From the NCBI RefSeq assembly GCF_900100075.1, contig NZ_FNEG01000006.1:124001-188000 (forward strand): a stretch of DNA of 64,000 nucleotides, given 5' to 3'. The DNA comes from Chryseobacterium jejuense. Lineage in GTDB: Bacteria > Bacteroidota > Bacteroidia > Flavobacteriales > Weeksellaceae. The notes under the pieces were generated by a model. That model was not told the origin of the DNA and did not search any database. It was given only the letters and a program-made list of their open reading frames with translations. The stretch's first letter is position 1; every line of letters starts with the position of its first letter. Positions 7,206-16,199 of the stretch are shown here, piece by piece. The translations under genes and the position numbers were made by a program.

Positions 7206-10019
7206 GTGTTTTACGATCATAAGCAGATAGAAAAAAAGTGGCAGAAATACTGGGAGGACAATCAAACCTATAAAACCTCCAATAATACCGATAAACCTAA
7301 ATTTTATGTACTCGATATGTTTCCGTACCCATCCGGAGCAGGACTTCACGTAGGACATCCATTGGGATATATTGCGTCAGATATTTATGCGAGATATAAA
7401 AGACACCAGGGATTTAACGTACTTCACCCGGTAGGTTATGACAGCTTCGGGCTTCCTGCTGAGCAATATGCAATTCAGACAGGGCAGCATCCGGCTATCA
7501 CCACAGAACAGAATATCAACAGATACGAAGAACAGTTGAGAAAAATCGGATTCTCATTCGATTGGAGCAGAGAAGTAAGAACCTCTGATGCATCTTATTA
7601 TAAATGGACACAGTGGATCTTTATTGAACTGTATCATTCTTGGTATAATAAAAATACAGATAAAGCAGAAGCTATTGACACCCTAATCAAACATTTTGAA
7701 GAAAAAGGGACTGACGGATTAAATGCCAATCAAAACGATGAATTAAATTTCACTGCTGAAGAATGGGCTAATGCTTCTGATATTGATAAAGAAGATATCT
7801 TATTAAACTATCGTCTTGCTTACAGAGCAGAAACTACTGTAAACTGGTGTCCTGCATTAGGAACAGTTTTAGCGAACGATGAAATAAAAGACGGTAAATC
7901 TGAAAGAGGAGGATTTCCTGTATTCCAAAAGAAAATGATGCAGTGGAGCATGAGAATCTCTGCATATTCTGAAAGATTATTACAAGGTCTTTCTAGATTA
8001 GACTGGCCACAACCTTTGAAAGATTCGCAGGAATACTGGATTGGGAAATCTCAGGGAGCGCAGGTTCAGTTCCAGGTAGAAGGTCATGATGAGGTTGTTG
8101 AAGTTTTCACTACAAGACCTGATACCATTTTTGGAGCAACCTTTATGGTGTTGGCACCGGAAAATCCTTTAGTAGATACTATTACTACAGCTGCTCAAAA
8201 AGTAGAGGTAGATACTTATATAGAAGAAACTTCCAAGAAAACCGAGAGAGACAGAATGTCTGACGTGAAAAACGTAAGCGGAGCTTTCACAGGAAGTTAT
8301 GCCATCAATCCGTTCAGCGGAGAAAAAATGCCAATCTATATTTCAGACTATGTATTGATGGGCTATGGAACAGGAGCTGTAATGGCTGTTCCTGCACATG
8401 ATGAGCGTGACCACAGATTTGCAAAGAAATTTAATTTAGAAATTAAAAAAGTTGTAGCAACGGAAGAAGATGTTCTAGAAAACTCTTTTGACTCTAAAGA
8501 CTCTGTTTGTGTAAATTCAGATTTCTTAAACGGACTAAGTTATAACGATGCCAAGTCAAAAATAATTTCAGAAATTGAAACGAAAGGAATCGGTCACGGA
8601 ACTACGAACTATAGACAGCGTGATGCTATTTTCTCAAGACAGCGTTATTGGGGAGAACCGGTTCCTATATATTATAAGGATGGAATGCCATACACGTTGC
8701 CAGTTTCTGCTTTACCATTGGAACTTCCTGAAGTTGAAAAATATTTACCAACTGAAGATGGAGATCCACCATTAGGAAACGCTAAAACATTTGCTTGGGA
8801 TGAGGCGAACCAGAAAGTGGTTTCTACAGATTTAATTGATGACAAAACTATTTTCCCATTAGAATTATCTACAATGCCGGGTTGGGCTGGAAGCTCATGG
8901 TATTTCCTTAGATATATGGATCCACAAAATGATGGAGAGTTCTCTGCAAAGAATCTTTCTGATTATTGGGGACAGGTAGACTTATATATAGGAGGTAGCG
9001 AGCACGCAACCGGTCACTTATTATATTCCCGTTTCTGGAATATGTTCTTAAAAGACAGAGGATATATCAACCATGATGAGCCTTTCCAGAAATTAATCAA
9101 CCAGGGGATGATCTTGGGGATGAGTGCTTTCGTGTACAGAATTGAGGGAACTAATAAATATGTATCTAAAAATTTAGCTAGCGAATATCAAACTCAGCAG
9201 ATCCACGTTGATGTATCCTTATTAAAAGGAACATCTGATGAATTGGATACTGAGGCATTTAAAGCATGGAGACCAGATTATGCAGATGCAGAGTTCATTT
9301 TAGAAGATGGAAAATACATCACAGACCGTGAAGTAGAAAAAATGTCCAAGTCTAAATATAATGTAGTAAACCCAGATGATATCTGTGAAGAATATGGAGC
9401 AGACGGATTAAGACTATATGAAATGTTCTTAGGACCATTGGAGCAATCCAAGCCTTGGAATACACAAGGACTAAGTGGAGTATACGGTTTCCTTAAAAAA
9501 TTCTGGAACCTTTATTTCAACGGAGATGTATTTGAAGTTTCTGAAGAAGAACCTACAAAAGCAGAATATAAAGTTTTACATACCTTAATAAAGAAAGTTG
9601 TTTACGATATTGAAAACTTCTCTTTCAATACTTCAGTATCATCATTTATGATTGCTGTAAACGAACTTCAGAAATTAAAATGTAACAAACGCAATATTTT
9701 AGAACCATTAGCCGTTATCATCTCTCCATATGCACCGCACATCTGTGAAGAGTTGTGGAGTTTATTAGGAAATGGTGAATCTATCGAATTCGAGAAGTTT
9801 CCAGCGTTAAACGAAGATTATCTGATTGAGGATGAAATTGAATATCCGGTAAGCGTAAATGGCAAAATGAAGTTCAAAATTTCTCTTTCAGCACAATTAT
9901 CTGCTAAGGAGGTAGAAGATTTGGTGATTTCAAATGAGAAAATGCAACAAATTTTGGAGGGTAAAACCCCTAAAAAAATCATTGTAGTCCCTCACCGTAT
10001 TGTGAATATCGTAATTTAA
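7206..10019 (+). CDS. leuS: Leucyl-tRNA synthetase
   Basis: The 937-residue class I aminoacyl-tRNA synthetase charges tRNA-Leu. The HIGH signature is HVGH at 48-51 and the KMSKS signature is at 712-716. The CP1 editing domain, with its threonine-rich region (TTRPDTIFG), lies between about 225 and 420. The C-terminal anticodon-binding region ends in the usual KIIVVPHRIVNIVI strand. The gene starts with GTG. This start gives the family's conserved MFYDHKQIEKKWQKYW beginning, and no better ATG exists upstream. Inserts of about 45 residues near 145-190 and 650-700 are usual for Bacteroidota enzymes, as far as I recall. Confidence 0.97.
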   Translation: MFYDHKQIEKKWQKYWEDNQTYKTSNNTDKPKFYVLDMFPYPSGAGLHVGHPLGYIASDIYARYKRHQGFNVLHPVGYDSFGLPAEQYAIQTGQHPAITTEQNINRYEEQLRKIGFSFDWSREVRTSDASYYKWTQWIFIELYHSWYNKNTDKAEAIDTLIKHFEEKGTDGLNANQNDELNFTAEEWANASDIDKEDILLNYRLAYRAETTVNWCPALGTVLANDEIKDGKSERGGFPVFQKKMMQWSMRISAYSERLLQGLSRLDWPQPLKDSQEYWIGKSQGAQVQFQVEGHDEVVEVFTTRPDTIFGATFMVLAPENPLVDTITTAAQKVEVDTYIEETSKKTERDRMSDVKNVSGAFTGSYAINPFSGEKMPIYISDYVLMGYGTGAVMAVPAHDERDHRFAKKFNLEIKKVVATEEDVLENSFDSKDSVCVNSDFLNGLSYNDAKSKIISEIETKGIGHGTTNYRQRDAIFSRQRYWGEPVPIYYKDGMPYTLPVSALPLELPEVEKYLPTEDGDPPLGNAKTFAWDEANQKVVSTDLIDDKTIFPLELSTMPGWAGSSWYFLRYMDPQNDGEFSAKNLSDYWGQVDLYIGGSEHATGHLLYSRFWNMFLKDRGYINHDEPFQKLINQGMILGMSAFVYRIEGTNKYVSKNLASEYQTQQIHVDVSLLKGTSDELDTEAFKAWRPDYADAEFILEDGKYITDREVEKMSKSKYNVVNPDDICEEYGADGLRLYEMFLGPLEQSKPWNTQGLSGVYGFLKKFWNLYFNGDVFEVSEEEPTKAEYKVLHTLIKKVVYDIENFSFNTSVSSFMIAVNELQKLKCNKRNILEPLAVIISPYAPHICEELWSLLGNGESIEFEKFPALNEDYLIEDEIEYPVSVNGKMKFKISLSAQLSAKEVEDLVISNEKMQQILEGKTPKKIIVVPHRIVNIVI

Positions 10020-10201
10020 AAAAAAATTAACATTGGGAAATTAAAAAAAATGGGTGTTTTATTTTTTTGATTTTTTAACTCAAATGTTAAATTTGGGGAA
10101 AATAAATAAAATATTTAAGAATAATTATTATATCGAAATCGTATTAAATTTTCTTTATCAAAAAAAAGCAAAATGTTTAATTAAGACTCTTGCATTTTAA
10201 T

Positions 10202-10209
10202 TAATTTTG
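10202..10209 (+). promoter_or_regulatory. -7 promoter box of the exbB-tonB operon
   Basis: TAATTTTG matches TAnnTTTG exactly, about 45 nt upstream of the exbB start site expected for a short leader. The 240-bp AT-rich gap before it holds no other clear element. Confidence 0.5.
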
Positions 10210-10259
10210 CCTTTAATTTACACCCTGTAAAATTTTAAAACAATATAATTTAGTTAAAT

Positions 10260-11123
10260 ATGGAAATGAATGTTTCAAAAAATGATGAGCAAGTAGTTGC
10301 TAGAAAGGCAGGAGGTTTAAATCCAGCTGTTATTATTCCTATTCTATTTGCTATAGGAGTATGTATTTATTTATTCGTTCTTGGTAGCCCAGGAAACTTT
10401 AAAGACGCAGACAAACTAGGAAGTGGATCTGTAGCTTTTTCAAGTATTGAAGGAAAAGACATTCACCCAGAGTCGTTTTTAGGTATTATCTACAAAGGAG
10501 GGATTATTGTACCAATCTTGATTACTTTCATGATTACAGTAATTGTTTTCTCTTTTGAAAGATATTTCGTTCTTGGTAAAGCTGCTGGAAAAGGAAACTT
10601 AGACAACTTCGTAGTACAAGTAAGAAGCTTACTAAACCAAAACAAAATTGACGAAGCTATCGAAGAGTGTGACAGACAACAAGGTTCTGTTGGAAATGTA
10701 GTAAAAGAAGGTCTTACTACTTACAAAGCTCTATCTCACGATAACACATTAAATAAGGAGCAGAAAATGGTAGCGCTTAACAAAGCTATCGAAGAAGCTA
10801 CAACTCTTGAGATGCCAATGCTTGAGAAAAACATGATGATCCTTTCTACTTTAGGTACAGTTGCAACGTTAGTAGCACTACTAGGAACGGTAATCGGGAT
10901 GATCAAGGCGTTCTTTGCATTAGGTTCAGGAGGTGGTACTCCAGATGCTGCTGCTCTATCTACAGGTATCTCTGAAGCATTGATTAACACTGCGTTAGGT
11001 ATTGGTACTTCAGCAATCGCTATTATCCTTTATAACTTCTTTACATCTAAAATTGATGGATTAACTTATAAGATCGATGAGATCTCTATGAGCATCCAGC
11101 AGTCTTTCGCTGAATTCAACTAA
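10260..11123 (+). CDS. exbB: MotA/TolQ/ExbB proton channel family protein
   Basis: The 287-residue inner-membrane protein is the stator-type proton channel partner of ExbD. It converts the proton-motive force into movement of TonB. Hydrophobic segments are at about 20-40, 82-103, 186-216 and 240-262. The segment TLGTVATLVALLGTVIGMIKAF is the MotA/TolQ/ExbB signature. It heads a run of two exbD genes and tonB on the same strand, preceded by a TAATTTTG -7 box. The first transmembrane helix and N-terminal extension make it longer than E. coli ExbB (about 244), as is common in Bacteroidota. Confidence 0.93.
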   Translation: MEMNVSKNDEQVVARKAGGLNPAVIIPILFAIGVCIYLFVLGSPGNFKDADKLGSGSVAFSSIEGKDIHPESFLGIIYKGGIIVPILITFMITVIVFSFERYFVLGKAAGKGNLDNFVVQVRSLLNQNKIDEAIEECDRQQGSVGNVVKEGLTTYKALSHDNTLNKEQKMVALNKAIEEATTLEMPMLEKNMMILSTLGTVATLVALLGTVIGMIKAFFALGSGGGTPDAAALSTGISEALINTALGIGTSAIAIILYNFFTSKIDGLTYKIDEISMSIQQSFAEFN

Positions 11124-11184
11124 GAATTTGCAAGATATTTGCATTAGCAATTAAAAGAAGTTTAATTAAAAATATTTTATAATA

Positions 11185-11787
11185 ATGGCGAGAGTCAAAC
11201 CTAAAAGACATGGAGTAGTGACGGACATGACCGCAATGTGTGACGTTGCGTTCCTACTTCTTACGTTCTTTATCTTGACCACTCAGTTTAAAAAACCTGA
11301 CGTGGAGCAGATCAAACCGCCATCTTCAATTTCGGAAAAATTGCTTCCTGATGCTAGTTTAATGACTATCAACGCTACTCCGGACGGAAAATTCTATTTC
11401 CAGCCAGTAGAAAACGCATCAGAAAGAGTTGCTCTTTTGGATAAAATGGGAAAAAAGTATGGTATTACTTTTGACAACAACCAAAAAGCTGCATTCCAGA
11501 AAGTTCAGGCAATTGGAGTTCCAATGAACCAACTAAAAGGGTATTTGGATATGTCTGGAGATGAGCAGAAAAATTATAAGAGTCCTACAGGTATTCCTAT
11601 GGACAGTACAAATAAGCAGTTAATTGACTGGGTAAAAGAAAGTTTAAGCGTTAACCCTGACTACAAGTTAGCCATTAAAGGTGACGTTACAACTCAATAC
11701 CCTAAAGTTAAAGGCCTGTTTGAGGGTTTAAGAGATATTGATTTTCTTAAATTTTGGTTGATTACATCACAAGAAGGTAAACCATAA
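11185..11787 (+). CDS. exbD: ExbD/TolR family biopolymer transporter, first copy
   Basis: The 200-residue protein has one N-terminal transmembrane helix (about 20-37) carrying the essential membrane Asp (Asp20 in DMTAMCDVAFLLLTFF). The remainder is a periplasmic domain. Compared with the second copy, the usual Thr-Pro of the MTPM motif is Thr-Ala here, and it has an insert rich in Lys and Gln at about 80-145 that enlarges the periplasmic part. Two different ExbD copies beside one ExbB suggest a heteromeric stator. It lies 61 nt after exbB. Confidence 0.92.
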   Translation: MARVKPKRHGVVTDMTAMCDVAFLLLTFFILTTQFKKPDVEQIKPPSSISEKLLPDASLMTINATPDGKFYFQPVENASERVALLDKMGKKYGITFDNNQKAAFQKVQAIGVPMNQLKGYLDMSGDEQKNYKSPTGIPMDSTNKQLIDWVKESLSVNPDYKLAIKGDVTTQYPKVKGLFEGLRDIDFLKFWLITSQEGKP

Positions 11788-11800
11788 TATATCATTAGAA

Positions 11801-12367
11801 ATGGCAGAAGTACAAGTACAAGAAAAAGGCGGCAAGGGCGGCAAGGTTCGTTCCAAGAAGCAGAGTACCAGAGTCGACATGACTCCGATGGTGGACTTAG
11901 GTTTCCTATTGATTACCTTCTTTATGTTCACAACTACATTCAGTAAACCGAATGTTATGGACTTAGGTCTTCCGGCTAAACCAAAGCCAGATGCTCCTAA
12001 ACCTCCACCAACAGAAATTAAACTTTCTAACTCAATTTCTATCTTATTAGGGAAAAACAATAGAGTTTTCTGGCACCAACAAGATGCTACATCTTTGAAT
12101 GACCAAACTCTTATGGAAACTACTCTTGATAGAGATGGAATTAGAAAAATAATTCAGCAGGCAAAATCTAGAGCTGCAGATCAAACGAAATTTACCGTGA
12201 TCATTAAGCCAACGGACGATGCTGTATATAAGAACTTTGTTGACATTCTTGACGAAATGGCAATTACTAAGAGCGAGCAATACGGTGTTACCGATGTGAA
12301 AGCTTGGGAAAAAGCTGTTTATGATAAGAAAGTAGGTGGTGCTGCTGCGCCGGCTGCTACAAAGTAA
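11801..12367 (+). CDS. exbD: ExbD/TolR family biopolymer transporter, second copy
   Basis: The 188-residue protein has a basic, Gly/Lys-rich N-terminus (residues 8-24) facing the cytoplasm. A transmembrane helix follows with the canonical DMTPMVDLGFLLITFF motif, in which Asp32 is the proton-carrying residue, and then a periplasmic domain. A Pro-rich linker (about 60-70) follows the helix. The tail is Ala/Gly-rich. It starts 13 nt after the first exbD and 28 nt before tonB, so one transcript is likely. Confidence 0.92.
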   Translation: MAEVQVQEKGGKGGKVRSKKQSTRVDMTPMVDLGFLLITFFMFTTTFSKPNVMDLGLPAKPKPDAPKPPPTEIKLSNSISILLGKNNRVFWHQQDATSLNDQTLMETTLDRDGIRKIIQQAKSRAADQTKFTVIIKPTDDAVYKNFVDILDEMAITKSEQYGVTDVKAWEKAVYDKKVGGAAAPAATK

Positions 12368-12395
12368 TTTAACCATAAAATTGTATATCTAATCT

Positions 12396-13238
12396 ATGGC
12401 AGATGAAAATGTATACGGTCAGAATCTTACGCTAGACGAAATCGTATTTGAAAATAGAAACAAGGAATATGGTGCCTATGATCTTAGACATCAGTATCCG
12501 AGACTTTTAACAAAGTCATTTATTATCGGAACAGCTTTATTCCTTTTGGCAGCTTTGTCTCCGTTCATCTATCTTACGATCAAGAATCTTACAGCTCCGC
12601 CTAAGCAAGAAGTAAAGGCAGATTTAGTAGATATTCTTGAAGAAGAACCGATTATCGAGCAGCCTAAAGAAGAAGAACCACCTCCACCACCGCCACCTCC
12701 AAAAGAGGAGCCTAAAATTGAGGTGATTCAGAATGTTGTTCCTGAGCCAGTAAAAGCTCCGAAGATTGAAACTCCACCACCGCCAATTTCTAAGCAGTTG
12801 GAAACTACAACTGGTTTGAATAATCAGGAGGGAGTTAAAGCTCCGGCTTATACACCACCGCCACCACCACCATCTACAGGTACTAAAGCTAGTACAGTAG
12901 AAGTGAAAGCGAATAACCCTAATGAAATCTACAAAGATGTAGACCAGTCTGCAGAATATCCTGGAGGTATGGGTGCATTAAGAAAATTCTTAGGAGAAAA
13001 CTTCGATACTTCATTAATGGAAGGAGGTGAAGGTACCCTTAAAGCTAAGCTTAAGTTCGTTGTAGAAAAAGATGGAACTGTTTCTGCAGTTACTATTGAA
13101 GAGAAATCTCCAAATAGCGACTTCAACAATGAAGCAATTCGTGTAGTTAAGAAACTTAAAAAGTGGACTCCTGCTAAGAGAAACGGGGAAAGCGTTAGAT
13201 CTTACTATAGCGTACCATTTACTATGAACTTTGAATAA
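12396..13238 (+). CDS. tonB: Energy transducer TonB
   Basis: The 280-residue protein spans the periplasm and drives uptake through TonB-dependent outer-membrane receptors. A short cytoplasmic N-terminus carries a sequence (ENRNKEYGAYDLR) common in flavobacterial TonB. A membrane helix is at about 44-62. A Pro/Glu-rich and Pro/Lys-rich stalk covers about 85-165. The C-terminal TonB domain, about 190-280, opens with the family's AEYPGGMGAL motif. Strong terminator 13266-13302 ends the exbB-exbD-exbD-tonB operon. Confidence 0.94.
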   Translation: MADENVYGQNLTLDEIVFENRNKEYGAYDLRHQYPRLLTKSFIIGTALFLLAALSPFIYLTIKNLTAPPKQEVKADLVDILEEEPIIEQPKEEEPPPPPPPPKEEPKIEVIQNVVPEPVKAPKIETPPPPISKQLETTTGLNNQEGVKAPAYTPPPPPPSTGTKASTVEVKANNPNEIYKDVDQSAEYPGGMGALRKFLGENFDTSLMEGGEGTLKAKLKFVVEKDGTVSAVTIEEKSPNSDFNNEAIRVVKKLKKWTPAKRNGESVRSYYSVPFTMNFE

Positions 13239-13265
13239 TTAGACTTATTTATTCAGAATATAAAT

Positions 13266-13302
13266 AAAAAGAGAAGCATATGCTTCTCTTTTTATTTTTT
13301 TT
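13266..13302 (+). terminator. Rho-independent terminator after tonB
   Basis: AAAAAGAGAAGCATATGCTTCTCTTTTT is split here as a 14-bp perfect inverted repeat, AAAAAGAGAAGCAT then ATGCTTCTCTTTTT, running into a T-rich tract. Confidence 0.85.
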
Positions 13303-13304
13303 GG

Positions 13305-13312
13305 TATTTTTG
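13305..13312 (+). promoter_or_regulatory. -7 promoter box, leaderless type
   Basis: TATTTTTG ends 4 nt before the ATG at 13317. With the usual 4-5 nt distance, transcription would begin at the start codon itself. Confidence 0.55.
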
Positions 13313-13316
13313 TTAC

Positions 13317-13514
13317 ATGATGTTCAATTGGTTATCCCTGGTTACGGGATTGTTTTATATCGTTTTAGGAATTGTAGTTATTATCTATAAATTCTTTTTT
13401 ACTATTTTGGAGCCTGCCATTGCTTATGCTTTAGGAGCAGTGCTTGTTATATATGGTATATTCAGAATCTATAGAGCCGTTTCTAAAATCAAAAAATCGA
13501 AAGATGAAGAATAG
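13317..13514 (+). CDS. Small two-helix membrane protein
   Basis: The 65-residue protein has two hydrophobic helices (about 5-25 and 30-52) and a short basic-acidic tail. I recognise no family with certainty; it resembles the small membrane proteins that sit between tonB and the PstS-like gene in Flavobacteria. Its stop overlaps the start of the following lipoprotein gene (ATG at 13504 lies inside its last codons), so the two are translationally coupled. Two ATG codons in tandem begin the frame, at 13317 and 13320. Confidence 0.72.
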   Translation: MMFNWLSLVTGLFYIVLGIVVIIYKFFFTILEPAIAYALGAVLVIYGIFRIYRAVSKIKKSKDEE

Positions 13515-14376
13515 TTTTAAAATTGCACTTGTTTTTGTAATAGGTATTATGATGACAGGCTGCAAAAAAGAGGAGAAATCTCCTTCCTATAATAAAGGTG
13601 ATCTTACGATTTTTACAGATGAATCTTTTCAAAGCGTTACAGAAGCATTAGCGGATGGTTATATGATTAATTATCCTGAAACGCGTATCAAAGTAGAAAC
13701 AAAAAAAGAAGATTTAGGCTTTCTAGAGCTTTTGCATGGCAATGCGAAGGTGATTGTAATGTCTAGAAACCTTAATCCTGAAGAAATAAAAACGTACGAA
13801 GAAAGAACAGATCTGAAGTTTCTTCCTGCTAAATTTGCAGCAGATGCCGTAGTTTTTGTAGTTCCAAAAGACTCACCAAAAGAAAGTATTTCTATAGATG
13901 AGATCAATAGCGGACTTCTTTCCGATAATAAAGAATTTATTTTCGACGGAACCAACTCCAGTAATCTGAACTTTGTAGCTGAGAAATTAAAAAAACAGCC
14001 TAAAGATCTTAAATATTCCATTATCCCCGGAAATCAAAAGATTATTGAAGAATTAGGAAAGTATCCTAATAAAATAGGGGTTATTGGGCTTAATACTTTT
14101 AGCCGTCCTTATGATAAGACTTCTGAGAAGCTGCGAGAAATGGTTAAAGTTCTTCCGGTGGTAAATAAAGGAAAAGCATACACTGCAGATTTTGAGGGAC
14201 TTCGTTCTATGGAATATCCGTTTACAAGAGTTCTTTATTTCCTGGAAAATGAGGGTAATTTTAATATTGCCAACGGATTTATTAGATTTTCATGTACCCA
14301 TTTAGGACAGAAAATTGTTCAAAAAGAAGGTTTACAGCCTTACAACCTGTACAAAAGAGAGGTGCAGATGCGTTAA
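13504..14376 (+). CDS. PstS-like phosphate-binding lipoprotein
   Basis: The 290-residue precursor is a periplasmic substrate-binding protein of the PBP-like (PstS) family. Start ATG 13504 is chosen over the longer open frame from 13444 because it places a lipoprotein signal directly at the N-terminus, with lipobox MMTGC and acylated Cys20. A PBP-like fold is suggested by LTIFTDESFQSVTEAL after the linker and by FDGTNSSNLNFVAEKL in the middle. No Pst permease or ATPase gene is adjacent. The protein instead follows exbB-exbD-tonB and precedes a TPR protein, so a sensing or TonB-linked role is possible. Overlap with the upstream small gene implies coupling. Confidence 0.82.
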   Translation: MKNSFKIALVFVIGIMMTGCKKEEKSPSYNKGDLTIFTDESFQSVTEALADGYMINYPETRIKVETKKEDLGFLELLHGNAKVIVMSRNLNPEEIKTYEERTDLKFLPAKFAADAVVFVVPKDSPKESISIDEINSGLLSDNKEFIFDGTNSSNLNFVAEKLKKQPKDLKYSIIPGNQKIIEELGKYPNKIGVIGLNTFSRPYDKTSEKLREMVKVLPVVNKGKAYTADFEGLRSMEYPFTRVLYFLENEGNFNIANGFIRFSCTHLGQKIVQKEGLQPYNLYKREVQMR

Positions 14377-14464
14377 AAATTATTAAATTCACAATTTACC
14401 CTTAAATAGAATATTTTGGTCTGAAAATTGTGTAGAATATAACTCAATTATTAGAAAATATAAA

Positions 14465-16117
14465 ATGAAAGATATAATGAATATGAATGTAAAGAAGATT
14501 GCTTTTGGAGCAGCCGTGGTATTTTTTACCGGTTTTGCCTCTGCACAGACATTGCAGGATGGTATTAACAGTATAGACAGTGATAAATTTGCTCAGGCAA
14601 AAACGAACTTCACTGATATGATCGCTAAAGAGCCAACAGCTGAAAACTATTTCTATTTAGGAAATACTTTCTTAAAGCAAGGAGAACCAGATTATGCAAA
14701 AGCTACTGAATATTTTAACAAAGGATTAGCTGCAGATGCTAAAAGCTTTGTTAACAAAATTGGTTTAGCTACTGTAAAGCTTGGAAAAGGTGATAAAAGT
14801 GCTGTTGCTGAAATTCAAAAAATCGTAACCGATTCTAAAGAGAAAGATGCTGAAGTATTATTTAGAGCAGCAGAAGCTTTAACTTTATTTGAAAAAAACA
14901 GTTCTCCGGATCTTGCGATCCAATTCCTGACTAAAGCAATTGAAAAAGCTGAGAAAAAAGGAGTTCCTGCACATTACTATTATACATTAGGAGATGCTTA
15001 CAGATTGAAAAGATCTCCAGGTGATGCTATGAGTGCTTATGACAAAGCATTACCATTAGCTAAAAATAAAGCTTCTGTTTATACAAGAATGGCTACATTA
15101 TGGATGGCTGCTCAGATATGGCAGAAAGCTAAAGAAAGCGTAGATAAAGCAATCGCTGTAGATCCTACTTATGCACCTGCATACAAAGCATTGGCTGGAT
15201 ATGATATCAGATACCAACAAAATGCTAAGGCTACACAAGACCTTATCAACTATACAAAATATGCTGACGAAGATCCATATACTCAATTAGAAATTGCAAA
15301 ATTATACTTCACTAACGAAGATTATGCAAACTCTAAAGCGGTACTAGATAAGATTTTTGATAAAATTGACGATCCAATTAAGTTCAAATTAAGAGCTTAC
15401 CAAGCTTATGCAGATGGAAATTATGCAGATGCAAAGCAGAATATGGATACTTTCGTTTCTCAGGCTGACAAATCAAGAGTGTTACCTGCTGACCAAGGTT
15501 TACAGGGGCTTATCGCTGCAGGATTAGCAAAAGACGAAAAAGATGCTGCTAAAAAATCTGCTTTAACAACAGAATCTCAGCAAAAAATCGCTATTGCTAA
15601 AGCTGCAAAAGACGAAACAATGAAGTGGGATTTAGAATTGGCAAACATCGCTGGAGGTGGTGGTGCTTCTCAGGCTGAAGCTGATAAAGGACCTACTAAC
15701 CCTGCTATCGAAGCATTGAAGAAACAAGTAGCAGCTAACAACCAGGATTCTGATGCCCTATTCAAATTAGCAACAGCTTATCAGGATGTTAAAAACTGGA
15801 ACGGAGCAATCCTTACATGGCAGAAAATGTCAGCACTTCTTCCTGATTGGGCACCTGCTTATTACAGCCAGGGGTATTCTTACCAACAGGCAGGAAATAA
15901 TGATGCTGCTAAATTAGCTTATGAAAAGTTCATCAGTACTGTAAAACCTGCTGAACAGGAAGCTAACAAGCAGACTCTTGCTTATGCTTACTTTGCAGTA
16001 GCTTATATGAGTAAAGATTCTGATGCAGCAAAAGCAAAAGATTATGTTGCTAAATCTTTACAGTTAGATCCAACGTATCAAGATGCTGTAAAATTGAACG
16101 CAGAAATCAACAAGTAA
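14465..16117 (+). CDS. Secreted tetratricopeptide repeat protein
   Basis: The 550-residue protein has a signal peptide ending near FASAQ (residue 28) and then a succession of TPR-like helical hairpins over most of its length. Clear repeats occur at about 55-95, 165-235, 430-500 and 505-545. It is likely periplasmic and a protein-protein scaffold. It follows the PstS-like lipoprotein by 88 nt on the same strand. The arrangement ExbB-ExbD-ExbD-TonB-small protein-PstS-like-TPR recurs in Flavobacteria as far as I recall, so it may be a functional partner of the TonB complex. ATG codons at 14477 and 14483 are alternative starts. Confidence 0.8.
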   Translation: MKDIMNMNVKKIAFGAAVVFFTGFASAQTLQDGINSIDSDKFAQAKTNFTDMIAKEPTAENYFYLGNTFLKQGEPDYAKATEYFNKGLAADAKSFVNKIGLATVKLGKGDKSAVAEIQKIVTDSKEKDAEVLFRAAEALTLFEKNSSPDLAIQFLTKAIEKAEKKGVPAHYYYTLGDAYRLKRSPGDAMSAYDKALPLAKNKASVYTRMATLWMAAQIWQKAKESVDKAIAVDPTYAPAYKALAGYDIRYQQNAKATQDLINYTKYADEDPYTQLEIAKLYFTNEDYANSKAVLDKIFDKIDDPIKFKLRAYQAYADGNYADAKQNMDTFVSQADKSRVLPADQGLQGLIAAGLAKDEKDAAKKSALTTESQQKIAIAKAAKDETMKWDLELANIAGGGGASQAEADKGPTNPAIEALKKQVAANNQDSDALFKLATAYQDVKNWNGAILTWQKMSALLPDWAPAYYSQGYSYQQAGNNDAAKLAYEKFISTVKPAEQEANKQTLAYAYFAVAYMSKDSDAAKAKDYVAKSLQLDPTYQDAVKLNAEINK

Positions 16118-16141
16118 TTTAAAATTTAAATTATAGATATT

Positions 16142-16180
16142 AAAACTTCCCATTCGTAATGTTTGGGAAGTTTTTATTTT
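16142..16180 (+). terminator. Rho-independent terminator after the TPR gene
   Basis: AAAACTTCCCA pairs with TGGGAAGTTTT around an 11-nt loop, followed by T-rich sequence. Confidence 0.8.
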
Positions 16181-16186
16181 AAAGCT

Positions 16187-16194
16187 TATCTTTG
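16187..16194 (+). promoter_or_regulatory. -7 promoter box of bshB1, leaderless type
   Basis: TATCTTTG ends 5 nt before the ATG at 16200, so the transcript is predicted to start at or within one base of the start codon. Confidence 0.6.
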
Positions 16195-16199
16195 ATACT

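Noticed and set aside
13444..13503. Longer N-terminus for the PstS-like lipoprotein
   Set aside because: It would put 20 residues before the lipoprotein signal and overlap the small membrane protein. ATG 13504 gives a normal signal peptide.
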